DNA of 64,000 bases. It comes from Acidobacteriota bacterium (GTDB lineage Bacteria > Acidobacteriota > Terriglobia > Acidiferrales > UBA7541). Positions 42,685 through 52,077 of the stretch are shown here, piece by piece. Location: assembly GCA_013289825.1 (NCBI GenBank), contig JABCZF010000004.1, positions 124,001-188,000 on the forward strand. Reading direction: 5' to 3'. Numbering within the stretch: the first letter of the stretch is position 1; the number at the start of each line of letters is the position of its first letter. The position numbers and the translations under genes were made by a program. The notes under the pieces are model-generated. The model was given only the letters and a program-made list of their open reading frames with translations. It was not told the DNA's origin and ran no database searches.

Positions 42685-43578
42685 CTACGGTCGCGTATCG
42701 AGCGGGTGTTTGCTCTTCTCGTAAAATTCGTTCTGAATTTTCAAACTTTGCTCATCGGCCTTCGCCGCGCGAATGGCTTCGACGATGGCTGCGATCCAAT
42801 TCTTCATGTTCCATTCGCCGAGCTCTTTTGTCGCAACAGAACCGTCGCCGGAATAGTGATTCGGGAATCGCGCGTACCACCAGATTCCGGTGTACACGTC
42901 TTCCGGCAAATTCACGCGCTTCTGGTCCGCTCCCGATTCGCTTGCCGCGCGGTCCAGATGCACCAAATCCGGGTGCGAAACCATCGTATTCGAGGTCTCA
43001 TTTTCCCCGGCGTGATAGTCAATCCCCGTGGATTTTTTCGCCGGGCCTCCCGGACGGCTCCGCTCGCCGTCCAGAACGTAAACGATGTAGTCGTGTGGCT
43101 TATCCATTTGCGCCTGTCCAAACAGAGGAAGCAGGTGTTCATTTCCGCCGTGGCCATTCACGATGACAATTTTTTTGCATCCGTTGCGCGCCATCTCCTC
43201 CGTCGTTTCCTGCAGCAATTTCAACTGCAGCTCGAGGCTGTACGCCACGGTTCCGGGCTCGTGTTTTGCTTCAAAGATTTGTCCGAAATAATATTCGGGG
43301 AAGAGGATGGCGTATTCCGTCCGAACTGCTTCGAGAGAGGCGTAACGCACGTTCAGCAAATCCGTTCCCAACGGTAAGTGTGGTCCGTGCTTCTCCAGAA
43401 TGCCAAAGGGCAACAAACATGTTCCCTTCGATTGCTGGACAGCCATTCGAAAATCAGCCGCGGTCAATTCCTCCCACTTCGGCGAAAGCTTCCCTTGGGC
43501 CCGAACGCCCGTCGCTCCGAGCCCAACAATCGCTGCAGCCAAAATAATCCCGGGTGCCACGAGTCCAGAACGAATCAT
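42685..43578 (-). CDS. secreted creatininase-family amidohydrolase
   Basis: 297 residues: a Sec-type signal (about 5-28, ending VRAQ) and a creatininase fold with metal ligands in FGILEKHGPHLPLGTD, VNGHGGNEH and HAGENETS. Family members hydrolyse creatinine or other cyclic or linear amides, or act on a formamide group. A signal peptide is uncommon in the family. It is the first gene of a two-gene operon with the flavoprotein, which suggests processing of an amine- or amide-containing substrate outside the cytoplasm. Confidence 0.85.
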   Translation of the reverse strand: MIRSGLVAPGIILAAAIVGLGATGVRAQGKLSPKWEELTAADFRMAVQQSKGTCLLPFGILEKHGPHLPLGTDLLNVRYASLEAVRTEYAILFPEYYFGQIFEAKHEPGTVAYSLELQLKLLQETTEEMARNGCKKIVIVNGHGGNEHLLPLFGQAQMDKPHDYIVYVLDGERSRPGGPAKKSTGIDYHAGENETSNTMVSHPDLVHLDRAASESGADQKRVNLPEDVYTGIWWYARFPNHYSGDGSVATKELGEWNMKNWIAAIVEAIRAAKADEQSLKIQNEFYEKSKHPLDTRP

Positions 43579-43963
43579 TTGTCAGCCCTCCTCATGGCCG
43601 CGAATTCTAACGCCAGCGAGCCGAAAGCGCACGATTAAATCGATTTTATGAAACAAGCTCAGCGGCCATATGGGATTTAATTGCGCTAGCCCGGCCTCTA
43701 GATACCGGCAACAACGGCGACGACTCCTCCTGTTTGCCGGCGCGGAAATGGCGCGACACCTCTTCGCCCGGAGCCCGGCAGAACGAAGCCCAAGGAAGGC
43801 CCGGCCATGGGCAGAAATCATGGAATGTTTCCAAAACATCTACGCGCTTGGACATCGCCATGTCGCTTGCGCTCTTCGGCGATGTTTTGGGCGCCAGTTC
43901 TACGACCTAAAGACCGTGGACTTCGGCGGGAAGCAAGGCACGAGAGGCACAACGTACGGCAAC

Positions 43964-43977
43964 GCAACAAATGTTGC
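43964..43977. promoter_or_regulatory. inverted repeat GCAACA-AA-TGTTGC
   Basis: A perfect 6+6 palindrome with a 2-base centre, upstream of the GNAT/racemase operon. Its core AACAAATGTT recurs at 44153 (with C for T) and 49160. Confidence 0.35.
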
Positions 43978-44140
43978 AGTGACATGAGTGCCCCTAGTGC
44001 GCGGGGGCAGTCCCCGGCGGTAGTCTGGCTACTTGCGTTTTCAGCGTATTGGAGGCCTCCAATTTCTCGCAGCGTATGTTGCGCTGGTGATACAGTGAAT
44101 TGCATGGCGAACTGAATCCGGTAAAACTGCGGTGCGTGGC

Positions 44141-44167
44141 TTGACAGGATGTAACAAACGTTGTAAT
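44141..44167 (+). promoter_or_regulatory. candidate promoter with embedded repeat, GNAT/racemase operon
   Basis: TTGACA (44141-44146) and TGTAAT (44162-44167) are 15 bp apart, slightly short. The spacer contains GTAACAAACGTTGT (44151-44164), related to the palindrome at 43964, where a bound repressor would block polymerase. Confidence 0.35.
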
Positions 44168-44349
44168 TGCGTCAGCGCACGGCAGGCTTGCTCCCACGAG
44201 TGGCAGCGGCAGATCGCACCGGCCGTCGCGGAAGAGCATTCCGGAAGGCGGGTCGGTATGGGCTTAGCCTCGAGACGGTGATTCCGGCGGTGGGGCCAAT
44301 GAATCGTTGGATCACCCGGGAGTGTTGGTCGGCACGAGAGGGACAGTGC

Positions 44350-45111
44350 ATGAGAGACGCGCCCACATCGGCAGGGAAGCAGGAGATCCGCATTGGCATG
44401 CCGGAAGAGGCTCAGGAGATGAGCGTCTGCGTCGAATTGCAGCAGCGCATCTGGGGCTATGCGCCCATCGATACTGTGCCGGATCAGATTTTTATTGTGG
44501 CGAAGAAAACCGGCGGGCAGGTGATGACGGCTTACCACGGGGATACACCGGTAGGGTTCACTTTGGCCTTCGCGGCGATGCGCGAGGGGCTTGGCTATTT
44601 GCATTCGCACATGGTGGGTGTGGTGGAGGAGTATCAGAACCGCGGAGTCGGACGATTGCTGAAGCTGGCGCAGCGCGAGGATGCGCTTCGGCGCGGAATT
44701 GGATTGATTGAATGGACGTTTGACCCGCTGCAACTCAAGAACGCGCACTTCAACATTGAGCGGCTGGGAGCAATCGTAAGGCGCTACCTACCGAATCTTT
44801 ATGGGCGGACCTCCAGTCCGCTGCACGCCGGGTTGCCTACGGATCGGCTGGTGGCCGAGTGGTGGGTGCGCTCTCAACAGGTTGCGGAAGTGCTCGGTGG
44901 CCGGGTGCGGCCAATGGCTAGGGATTGCGAACGGATTCGAATTCCCGCGGGAATTCGGGCGATCTGTCGGGACGAGCCGCTGTCGGCGGAGAAAATTCAA
45001 ACCAAGGTTCGCGAGCAATTTCTAGCGAACATTGCCAATGGCCGCGCGGCCGTGGGATTCGAGTTCAACGAAGAACAAGGGACCTACCTTCTGGAGCCTT
45101 ATGAAGATTGA
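44350..45111 (+). CDS. GNAT-family acyltransferase (possible amino-acid N-succinyltransferase)
   Basis: 253 residues from ATG 44350 with AGAGG 8 bases upstream; 61 in-frame codons further 5' lie in non-conserved DNA. The acyl-CoA site VVEEYQNRGVGRLLKLAQRE (in part) is clear, and the rest matches the COG3375 group of predicted acetyltransferases. Relatives sit next to N-succinylamino-acid racemase in Geobacillus, where the GNAT enzyme succinylates D-amino acids. The overlap of 11 bases with a racemase-like gene points to the same role here. Confidence 0.7.
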   Translation: MRDAPTSAGKQEIRIGMPEEAQEMSVCVELQQRIWGYAPIDTVPDQIFIVAKKTGGQVMTAYHGDTPVGFTLAFAAMREGLGYLHSHMVGVVEEYQNRGVGRLLKLAQREDALRRGIGLIEWTFDPLQLKNAHFNIERLGAIVRRYLPNLYGRTSSPLHAGLPTDRLVAEWWVRSQQVAEVLGGRVRPMARDCERIRIPAGIRAICRDEPLSAEKIQTKVREQFLANIANGRAAVGFEFNEEQGTYLLEPYED

Positions 45112-46225
45112 ATCCATCACTTTGCGTGAAGTTCAAATGCGGCTGAAGGCGCCATTTGAGACCAGCTTTGGCGTTTCGCACCACCGGAGAATTATTCTTG
45201 CGGAAGTGGTCGCGGATGGAGTGAGCGGCTGGGGAGAGGTCACTGCCAGCGAAACACCGGGATACAACTCGGAGACTACGGAGACAGCGTGGCACGTAAT
45301 TTCGGATTTTGTTGCGCCATCGCTGATTGGGAGGACGATTTCGTCCGCTTCGGACTGTCCAGCGCTGCTCGCGACGATTCGCGGACATGAGATGGCCAAG
45401 AGCGGTGTGGAAAATGCGTTGTGGGACGCGGAATCGCAGCTCAAAGGGGTTTCACTTTCAAAATTGCTCGGCGGGACTTTGGAGGAGATTGCCAGTGGAG
45501 TGTCTCTCGGCATTCGCGAGAGTCCTCAAGCGCTGGTGAGAAGAGTGGAAGAAGAATTGGCCAGCGGATACCAGCGGATCAAATTGAAAATCAAACCGGG
45601 CAAGGACATCGACTACGTCGCGGCAGTGCGCAAAGTATTTCCGAAAATCCTGCTTTCCGTGGACGCCAATTCCGCTTACCGGCTCGAAGACGCCGCGCAT
45701 TTGCGCCAACTCGATCAATTTAAGCTGCTGATGATGGAACAGCCGCTCAACTGGGACGACATTTATGCGCATTCGAAGTTGCAGGCGCAAATTCAGACGG
45801 CCATTTGCCTGGATGAGTGCATCAACAATGCCAGGCATGCTCTTACGGCCATCGAATTGAAGGCCTGCCGGATCATCAATATCAAGCTCGGGCGCGTCGG
45901 CGGGCATAGCGAGGCGCGTCGTGTGGAGCAAATCTGCCGCGCACATTCCATCCCGGTGTGGTGCGGAGGAATGCTGGAAACGGGAATCGGCAGGGCGCAC
46001 AACATTGCCATGTCAACACTCGCAGGTTTCACCCTTCCCGGAGATGTTTCGGCGAGCCAGCGCTATTGGAATGAAGATATCATCGAGCCCGAAGTTGAGG
46101 TCACCTCGAATGGCACGATTCATGTGCCGAAGACGCCAGGCATCGGCTATGCGGTGAGGCGCGATCGAATCGAAGAGCTTACCGTGCGGACCAATAACTG
46201 GAGCCACCAGCCTACGGCGGCCTAA
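45101..46225 (+). CDS. N-acylamino-acid racemase / o-succinylbenzoate synthase-like enolase-superfamily enzyme
   Basis: 374 residues from ATG 45101, inside the end of the GNAT gene. The MLE-subgroup active site is complete: K161-x-K163, metal ligands D188, E213 and D238, and K262 opposite. Family members either make o-succinylbenzoate (menC) or racemise N-acylamino acids, and many do both. No other menaquinone gene is nearby, and the GNAT partner favours N-succinylamino-acid racemisation. A desuccinylase, the third enzyme of that pathway, is not seen in the window. Confidence 0.85.
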   Translation: MKIESITLREVQMRLKAPFETSFGVSHHRRIILAEVVADGVSGWGEVTASETPGYNSETTETAWHVISDFVAPSLIGRTISSASDCPALLATIRGHEMAKSGVENALWDAESQLKGVSLSKLLGGTLEEIASGVSLGIRESPQALVRRVEEELASGYQRIKLKIKPGKDIDYVAAVRKVFPKILLSVDANSAYRLEDAAHLRQLDQFKLLMMEQPLNWDDIYAHSKLQAQIQTAICLDECINNARHALTAIELKACRIINIKLGRVGGHSEARRVEQICRAHSIPVWCGGMLETGIGRAHNIAMSTLAGFTLPGDVSASQRYWNEDIIEPEVEVTSNGTIHVPKTPGIGYAVRRDRIEELTVRTNNWSHQPTAA

Positions 46226-46384
46226 TCTCCTTCGCCGCCAAACTAGAGAGGCTCCGGCGGAGAGCGCTCGCCCCGAAGCGAATCACCAATGCCAAACGAG
46301 CTGATTGCCTGCTATCCTCTAGCACACCTGCGGTCTATTGGAGCATGAGGGCCTAGGCTCAAAACAGTTTGGAAGGAAATGACC

Positions 46385-49048
46385 ATGAAGCCCCTCGTTG
46401 CGTTGGTGGTGTGGAGTCTGCTCGCGAGTTCGGGAATTTTGGCGCAGCGACTGCCGGAGAATGTCGTGCCGGACTCGTACGACCTGAAATTTGAGCCGGA
46501 TCTGGCAAGCGCGACATTCACGGGCGACGAGTTGATTCATGTGCATCTCGAAAAGCCCACGACTGCCATCGTGCTGAATTCGGCGGAGATTGACTTCAAG
46601 GAGGTGTGGATTGGGTCCGCAGATTTCAAGCAGGCGGCGGCCGTAACCAGGGACGATAAAAACGAAACGGCGACTCTGACGGTCCCCAGCGTGGTTCCGG
46701 CGGGGCTTGCCGAGATTCACATTCGTTTTACGGGGATTTTGAACGACAAGCTGCGCGGCTTTTATCTCAGCCAGACGGCGCGGCGGCGCTATGCGGTAAC
46801 GCAGTTCGAAGCAACCGACGCGCGGCGGGCGTTTCCCTCGTTCGATGAGCCGGCGTATAAAGCTGTGTTTCGTATCGCGCTGGTTGTCGATAAGGGTGAT
46901 ACGGCCATCTCCAATGGCAAAATTGTTTCGGATACCCCCGGCCCCGTAAGCGGCAAGCACACGCTGCAATTCTCCGATTCCCCGAAAATGTCTTCGTATC
47001 TTGTGGCCATGGTGGTCGGGGACTTCGCGTGCATCACGGGTGGAGCGGACGGGATTCCCGTCCGCATTTGTGCGGTTCCGGAAAAAAAGGAGTTGCTGTC
47101 GTATGCGTTGCTGTCCGCGGAAAATATTCTGAAGTTCTATAACACCTACTTCCAGACAAAATATCCTTTCCAAAAACTGGATATTATCGCATTCCCTGAT
47201 TTTTCTGCCGGCGCGATGGAGAATGTCGCGGCGATTACCTACCGCGAAACGTTGCTGACCATCGACGACAAAAATGCCTCGGTAGATGCCCACCAGGCGG
47301 TGGTTGGCGTGCTGGCCCACGAGATGGCCCATATGTGGTTCGGCGACCTGGTGACCATGAAGTGGTGGGACGACATCTGGCTAAACGAAGGCTTTGCGAC
47401 CTGGATGTCGTACAAACCTGTCGAAGCCTGGAAGCCTGAATGGCACCAAGAGCGCAATGAAATTCAGGAGACCGGCGGGTCGCTTGCAACGGACTCGATC
47501 GCGTCGGTGCGGGCGGTCCGCGCGAGGGCGGAAACTCCGGCGGAGATTGCAACGCTCTTCGACGGCATCGCGTATGGCAAGGCTGCATCGGTCCTGCGGA
47601 TGGTGGAAGCGTACGTGGGGCCGGAGGTATTTCAGAAGGGCGCGAATGCCTATCTGGAGCAGCACGCCTACAGAAACGCGACGGCGGAGGATTTTTGGAA
47701 CCAGATGGCGGCCACCTCGGAGAAACCGGTGGACGCCATCATGGCGGGCTTTACGCAGCAGCCCGGAGCGCCGCTGGTTACCTCGGTGAAAACCGAATGC
47801 GGCGTGAAGGTGGTGCAGAGCGGGCGAAGGAAAAAGAAAGTGCCGGTCACGCAAGTGACGCTCTCGCAGGGCCGTTATTTTGCGGATGTCGCAAAGCTTA
47901 CCGCGGGATCGCAGGAGATCTGGCAAATTCCGGTCAGCCTGCGTCTCGAGGGAGCGAAGGATGCGACGTACGTTTTGCTGGCACAGCGGCAGCAGACCTT
48001 TGAGTTGCCGGGATGCGCAGCGTGGGTCTATGCCAACGCGGGGGGGCGCGGCTATTACCGCAGCAATTACGACGCAGCCACGCTGACAAAGATAAGCGCG
48101 GAGCTGGAGACGAGTTTTTCGCCGGAGGAGCGCATCCACTTCTTAGGCGATGAGTGGGCCATGGTGCGCGTTGGGCGCTTGAACGTTGGCGAATACCTGG
48201 AGACGCTCGGGAAAATGAAGGGCGAGCGCGCCCGGGCCGTGGTGGCCGCAATGATGGGCCGGCTCGGTGATGTTCACGACACCATCGTGAGCGCTTCCGA
48301 CCGGGCCGCGTTTGAAAAATGGGTACGCGATTTGCTGCGGCCAATGGCGACAGAACTCGGCGAGGCTCCCACTCCTGGGGAATCCGACGACCGACGCGGG
48401 CTGCGTTCCGACGTGTTCGCCACGCTTGCCACCTACGGGCGCGACTCTCAACTGTTTGCCGAGTCGCGCGTCCTCGTCGAGCAATACATGAGAAATCCGA
48501 ATTCGGTCGAGGCCACCCTTGCGGGGAATGCATTGGCGGTGTCTGCGTTGGAAGGGAACAGCAGTTTGTATGACAGGTATCTTGAACACATGAAGACGGC
48601 GAAGACTCCGGAGGAGTATTACAACTATTTCGGGGCGCTCTCGCAATTCCCGGGCGCGGAGCTAGTCAAACGCACCATTGATCTGGTTCTGAGTCCAGAG
48701 GTGAAGAATCAGGACCTGTTTTTCATTGGCGGCCTGCTGGGCAATGTCGATACACAGGCTGCGGCGTGGGAGCTTTTTAAGAGTAACTTCCCGGCCCTAA
48801 AGGAAAAAGCCGGCGCTTCACTTTCCGCCGGGTTTGCCGGACTTGCCGGTTCTTTCTGCGATGAAAAGCTGAGGGACGACTCACAGGATTTCTTCGCGTC
48901 ACAGAATCTTCCGGGCAGCGAGCGCCCCCTGCAGAACGCGAAGGATAGCGTCAACGCTTGTATCGAGCTCCGGTCTTTGCAGCAGGCCAACTTGTCGGCC
49001 TATTTGAAGAAGTCGCCGGCAACGGCCGCCGGGAACGCGAGCCACTGA
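46385..49048 (+). CDS. secreted M1-family aminopeptidase
   Basis: 887 residues from ATG 46385; ATG 46379 is only 2-3 bases from GGAAGG, so the second is preferred. Signal peptide (about 1-19, ending ILAQ). GAMENVAAITYRE binds the substrate N-terminus, and zinc ligands are HEMAH (H312, H316) and E335, with the Tyr-bearing C-terminal domain following. It removes N-terminal residues from peptides in the periplasm or outside the cell. The C-terminal ERAP-like helical domain is complete. It follows the racemase by 160 bp and may be transcribed separately. Confidence 0.93.
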   Translation: MKPLVALVVWSLLASSGILAQRLPENVVPDSYDLKFEPDLASATFTGDELIHVHLEKPTTAIVLNSAEIDFKEVWIGSADFKQAAAVTRDDKNETATLTVPSVVPAGLAEIHIRFTGILNDKLRGFYLSQTARRRYAVTQFEATDARRAFPSFDEPAYKAVFRIALVVDKGDTAISNGKIVSDTPGPVSGKHTLQFSDSPKMSSYLVAMVVGDFACITGGADGIPVRICAVPEKKELLSYALLSAENILKFYNTYFQTKYPFQKLDIIAFPDFSAGAMENVAAITYRETLLTIDDKNASVDAHQAVVGVLAHEMAHMWFGDLVTMKWWDDIWLNEGFATWMSYKPVEAWKPEWHQERNEIQETGGSLATDSIASVRAVRARAETPAEIATLFDGIAYGKAASVLRMVEAYVGPEVFQKGANAYLEQHAYRNATAEDFWNQMAATSEKPVDAIMAGFTQQPGAPLVTSVKTECGVKVVQSGRRKKKVPVTQVTLSQGRYFADVAKLTAGSQEIWQIPVSLRLEGAKDATYVLLAQRQQTFELPGCAAWVYANAGGRGYYRSNYDAATLTKISAELETSFSPEERIHFLGDEWAMVRVGRLNVGEYLETLGKMKGERARAVVAAMMGRLGDVHDTIVSASDRAAFEKWVRDLLRPMATELGEAPTPGESDDRRGLRSDVFATLATYGRDSQLFAESRVLVEQYMRNPNSVEATLAGNALAVSALEGNSSLYDRYLEHMKTAKTPEEYYNYFGALSQFPGAELVKRTIDLVLSPEVKNQDLFFIGGLLGNVDTQAAAWELFKSNFPALKEKAGASLSAGFAGLAGSFCDEKLRDDSQDFFASQNLPGSERPLQNAKDSVNACIELRSLQQANLSAYLKKSPATAAGNASH

Positions 49049-49157
49049 TAGCTGTTTACGCGAAGGGATCCGCAGACTTGCAAGAGAGTGATCCGGCTCG
49101 CTTGAGCAAATCACTTGACAATCCTGGTTTTGCTACTTAGTCTCCCCAGACAAGAAT

Positions 49158-49171
49158 GCAACAAATGTTTC
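49158..49171. promoter_or_regulatory. repeat GCAACAAATGTTTC before the S12 hydrolase
   Basis: Shares 12 of 14 bases with the palindrome at 43964, and lies about 40 bp after a TTGACA (49115-49120) and 80 bp before the hydrolase start. Confidence 0.3.
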
Positions 49172-49251
49172 ACGTGTTCGCGGGCCTCGGAAGCGGGCCA
49201 CGGACGCGGCTGTTCGTTTGGAGCAGCAAGCAAAAGAGGGAGGCTTTTACG

Positions 49252-51246
49252 GTGAAATTATCGATGCGTGCGAGACTTTTTTGGCTTGGCTGCGCGACGG
49301 TTTTCGGTTGTGCCGCCATTTTTGCTCAGGCGCCAAAGCCCGTGGACACCAAGGCGGCCGCTGCTCCAACCAAACCAGCCCCTTCCGAAGACCCTGCGCC
49401 GAAGGCGCATGAGTTGACTGCCGACGACCTGGGCGCGTTTTTGGATGGTTTCATGCCGCAACAAATCGAGCACGCGGACATCGCAGGCGCGGTTGTGGCG
49501 GTGGTCAAGGATGGGAAACTGCTTTTCGCCAGGGGCTATGGGTACGCCGATGTTGAAAAGAAAGTGCCAGTTTCGCCGGAGACCACGCTGTTCCGCCCGG
49601 GATCGATTTCGAAGCTGTTCACGTGGACGGCGGTGATGCAGCAGGTTGAACTGGGCAAATTGGATTTGGATCGAGACGTAAACGACTATCTGGATTTCAA
49701 GATTCCGCCGGCGTTTGGAAAGCCCATCACGCTACGAAACATCATGACGCACAGCACGGGTTTTGAAGAGACGGCCAAGGATCTGTTTGTCGCCTCAGCG
49801 GACGATCTGCGCCCTAACGCGGAGTATCTGCGCGTGCATATGCCCACGAGGATTTTTCCGCCGGGAACCACTCCGGCGTACTCGAATTATGCAACCACCA
49901 TGGCGGCCTATATCGTGGAGCGCGTGTCTGGCCAGAACTTCAACGACTACGTCGAGGAGCATTTTTTCAAACCGCTCGACATGATGCATGCGACGTTTCG
50001 CCAACCGCTGCCCGAGGCGCTGAAGCCGTTTATGTCCCAAGGTTACGTCCTCGGGTCGGGCGAGCCGAAGCCGTTCGAATTCGTCCAAGTTGCTCCTGCC
50101 GGTTCGCTTTCGGCGTCGGCCGTGGACATGACCCATTTCATGGTCATGCACCTTCAGAATGGACGCTATGGGGATGTGCAAATCCTGAAGCCGGAGACTG
50201 CTGTCGAAATGCACGCACGGCAGGCGGGCTGGCCGCCGGCGATGAACGCTATGGCGCTGGGATTTTATGAACAGTCGCGCAACGGCCACCGGCTGATCGG
50301 ACATGGCGGAGACACAGTTTCCTTTCACAGCAATTTGCATTTAATTCTGGATTCTGGTGTTGGACTCTTCGTGTCGTACAACAGTCCGGGGCGGGCCGAG
50401 ATCGATCCGCGAGGTTCGTTGTTCGATAAATTCATGGACCGTTATTTTCCCGGCGCTCCGCCAACTGATCCGGTGCTTGCCACCGCTGGCGAGGATGCGC
50501 GAAGTGTCGCCGGTACTTATGAAGTCAGCCGCCGATTTGAAACCAATGTTTTAGCAGTGACTACCGCGCTGGGCGAGACAAAAGTCAGCGTCAATCCACG
50601 AGACAACACCATCTCGGTGGCAGGGTTTAAAGGGTTGAACCAGCAGCCGCTGCATTTCCGAGAAATATCTCCGATGGTGTTTCGCGAAGTGGACGGGCAC
50701 GCGAAGATTGCGTTCGTGGGCGACCCCCTGGGCCGGCGCGTTGCATATATCGACTACCCATTCATGGTGTTTCAGCAGGTGAGCAATGCGCTTGATAAGC
50801 AGATGGTGAATTACGTCATCATGGGGTTCAGTTTGAGCGTGATCGGGCTGACTTTGCTGCTGTGGCCGATCGGCGCGATGATTCGAAAACATTATGGGAG
50901 GCCGCTCACTTTGGATCCCAGCGCGAAACGGTTGCGGATGCTGGTGCGGCTGGTTTGCTTTGGCGCCGTCGCTTTTGTCGTGGGGCTGCTGATCTTCGTC
51001 AGCAAAACCAGCGAGCCGTCGGGGTTGTCAGAGCGGGGCGATACCTGGCTGCATCTTCTGCAGGTGGTTGGCCTATTGGCTGGTCTGGGATCGCTTATTG
51101 CGATTTACAACAGCCTGAAATCGTGGGGTGACGGGCAGCAATGGTTCTGGAATAAAATCTGGAACACGCTTCTCGCGATCAGTTGCGTCGGCTTTTTCTG
51201 GTTTATTTATCATTGGCACTTGCTGAATTTCCATCTGAATTACTGA
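49252..51246 (+). CDS. membrane-bound beta-lactamase-family (S12) serine hydrolase
   Basis: 664 residues from GTG 49252, with GGGAGG 8 bases upstream; an ATG 32 codons earlier has no SD. Signal or anchor helix (about 8-24), an Ala/Pro-rich linker, then the S12 domain with S118-I-S-K121, Y210-S-N and H351-G-G. A beta-barrel-like region follows and three to four C-terminal transmembrane helices (about 520-660). S12 enzymes include D-aminopeptidases, esterases and penicillin-binding proteins. The nearby racemase makes a D-amino-acid peptidase attractive, but the substrate cannot be read from the sequence. Confidence 0.85.
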   Translation: MKLSMRARLFWLGCATVFGCAAIFAQAPKPVDTKAAAAPTKPAPSEDPAPKAHELTADDLGAFLDGFMPQQIEHADIAGAVVAVVKDGKLLFARGYGYADVEKKVPVSPETTLFRPGSISKLFTWTAVMQQVELGKLDLDRDVNDYLDFKIPPAFGKPITLRNIMTHSTGFEETAKDLFVASADDLRPNAEYLRVHMPTRIFPPGTTPAYSNYATTMAAYIVERVSGQNFNDYVEEHFFKPLDMMHATFRQPLPEALKPFMSQGYVLGSGEPKPFEFVQVAPAGSLSASAVDMTHFMVMHLQNGRYGDVQILKPETAVEMHARQAGWPPAMNAMALGFYEQSRNGHRLIGHGGDTVSFHSNLHLILDSGVGLFVSYNSPGRAEIDPRGSLFDKFMDRYFPGAPPTDPVLATAGEDARSVAGTYEVSRRFETNVLAVTTALGETKVSVNPRDNTISVAGFKGLNQQPLHFREISPMVFREVDGHAKIAFVGDPLGRRVAYIDYPFMVFQQVSNALDKQMVNYVIMGFSLSVIGLTLLLWPIGAMIRKHYGRPLTLDPSAKRLRMLVRLVCFGAVAFVVGLLIFVSKTSEPSGLSERGDTWLHLLQVVGLLAGLGSLIAIYNSLKSWGDGQQWFWNKIWNTLLAISCVGFFWFIYHWHLLNFHLNY

Positions 51247-51301
51247 GCGGGGGCGCCGGAAGATCCAACTGCGGGGACCAGGTGTAGGGTAATTCTGCGC
51301 T

Positions 51302-51973
51302 TCACTGGCTCAGCGCGGGGAGAGCGACGAGCAAAGCTTTTGCCCCATTCCAAAGAATCTGCACGCCGATACAGACCAATAAGAATGACGAGAGGCGCAG
51401 GATGACGCCCATCGCCGTGGCCCCCAGTGCGCGTGCCAGGCGATCCGAAAAACCGTAGCAGAGAAAGATGCTGATGGCGATGATGGTGCACCCCATGAAG
51501 ATTGCGAGCATGCCCAGAAGATTCCAGCCATGGTGACGGGGCACGTTGGCTCCGAGAGTGATGGCCACGGAAATCGAACCGGGACCAACGGTCAGCGGCA
51601 GCGTCAGCGGATAGAAGGCGTTCTTGAACTCGTCGCGAGGGCCGACTTTTTTGCGGACCTTTCCTTCGCGGTCGTCATCGTCATCGTCGCTGCGATTCAG
51701 CATGGCCCAGCCGGTGGAAACCACGATGAGTCCGCCGCCGACCTGCACGACCGGCAGGGAAATGCCGAAGAAGCTGAGGATGTGGGTTCCCACCAGGCAG
51801 GAACTAAGCAAAAGAAAAAAACTGTTCATGGCCACGCGGCGCGAGAGGGCGCGGCGCGCGTGAGCCGAGTAACCCCGCGTCAGAGTGAGGAAAATAGGGC
51901 TGCCGCCCAACGGGTTGACGATGGGGAACAACGCGCTGAGGATCAAGAGAGTGCTTTTTGCGGCTTCGAGCAA
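51302..51973 (-). CDS. MarC-family inner-membrane protein
   Basis: 223 residues with six hydrophobic helices. The N-terminal FPIVNPLGGSPIFLTLT and central LTLPLTVGPGSISVAI blocks are typical of MarC/UPF0056. Between helices 3 and 4 is a strongly acidic then basic loop (six Asp in a row). TTG 51973 has GGGAG 7 bases upstream. The family was once linked to multiple antibiotic resistance, but its function is not established. Confidence 0.85.
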   Translation of the reverse strand: MLEAAKSTLLILSALFPIVNPLGGSPIFLTLTRGYSAHARRALSRRVAMNSFFLLLSSCLVGTHILSFFGISLPVVQVGGGLIVVSTGWAMLNRSDDDDDDREGKVRKKVGPRDEFKNAFYPLTLPLTVGPGSISVAITLGANVPRHHGWNLLGMLAIFMGCTIIAISIFLCYGFSDRLARALGATAMGVILRLSSFLLVCIGVQILWNGAKALLVALPALSQ

Positions 51974-52077
51974 TCATAGTCTCCCAAGCTGAGAGTATAG
52001 CCGAGACAGATATGGGCATCACCACGCGCCACGAGATTGCGGCACGAATCTGTCCGAAAGATGGCAGCAAGAGGCTT

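Larger units (their letters stand above)
43579..44349. other. long intergenic region with hairpin, promoter and inverted repeats
   Basis: About 770 bp without a convincing gene; the open frames here show no family features. Visible elements: CCGGCAA/TTGCCGG arms (43705-43711 and 43734-43740), GCAACAAATGTTGC at 43964-43977, and TTGACA at 44141-44146 with a related repeat just after it. The GNAT gene starts at 44350 with AGAGG 8 bases upstream. No riboswitch class was recognised. Confidence 0.5.

Noticed and set aside
41782..43377. 531-codon plus-strand open frame
   Set aside because: It is antisense to the flavoprotein and creatininase genes, both of which have clear motifs and ribosome binding sites; the translation has no recognisable family.
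43670..43987. 105-codon plus-strand open frame in the long spacer
   Set aside because: No ribosome binding site, Arg/Ala-rich composition and no family features; it overlaps hairpins and repeats of the intergenic region.
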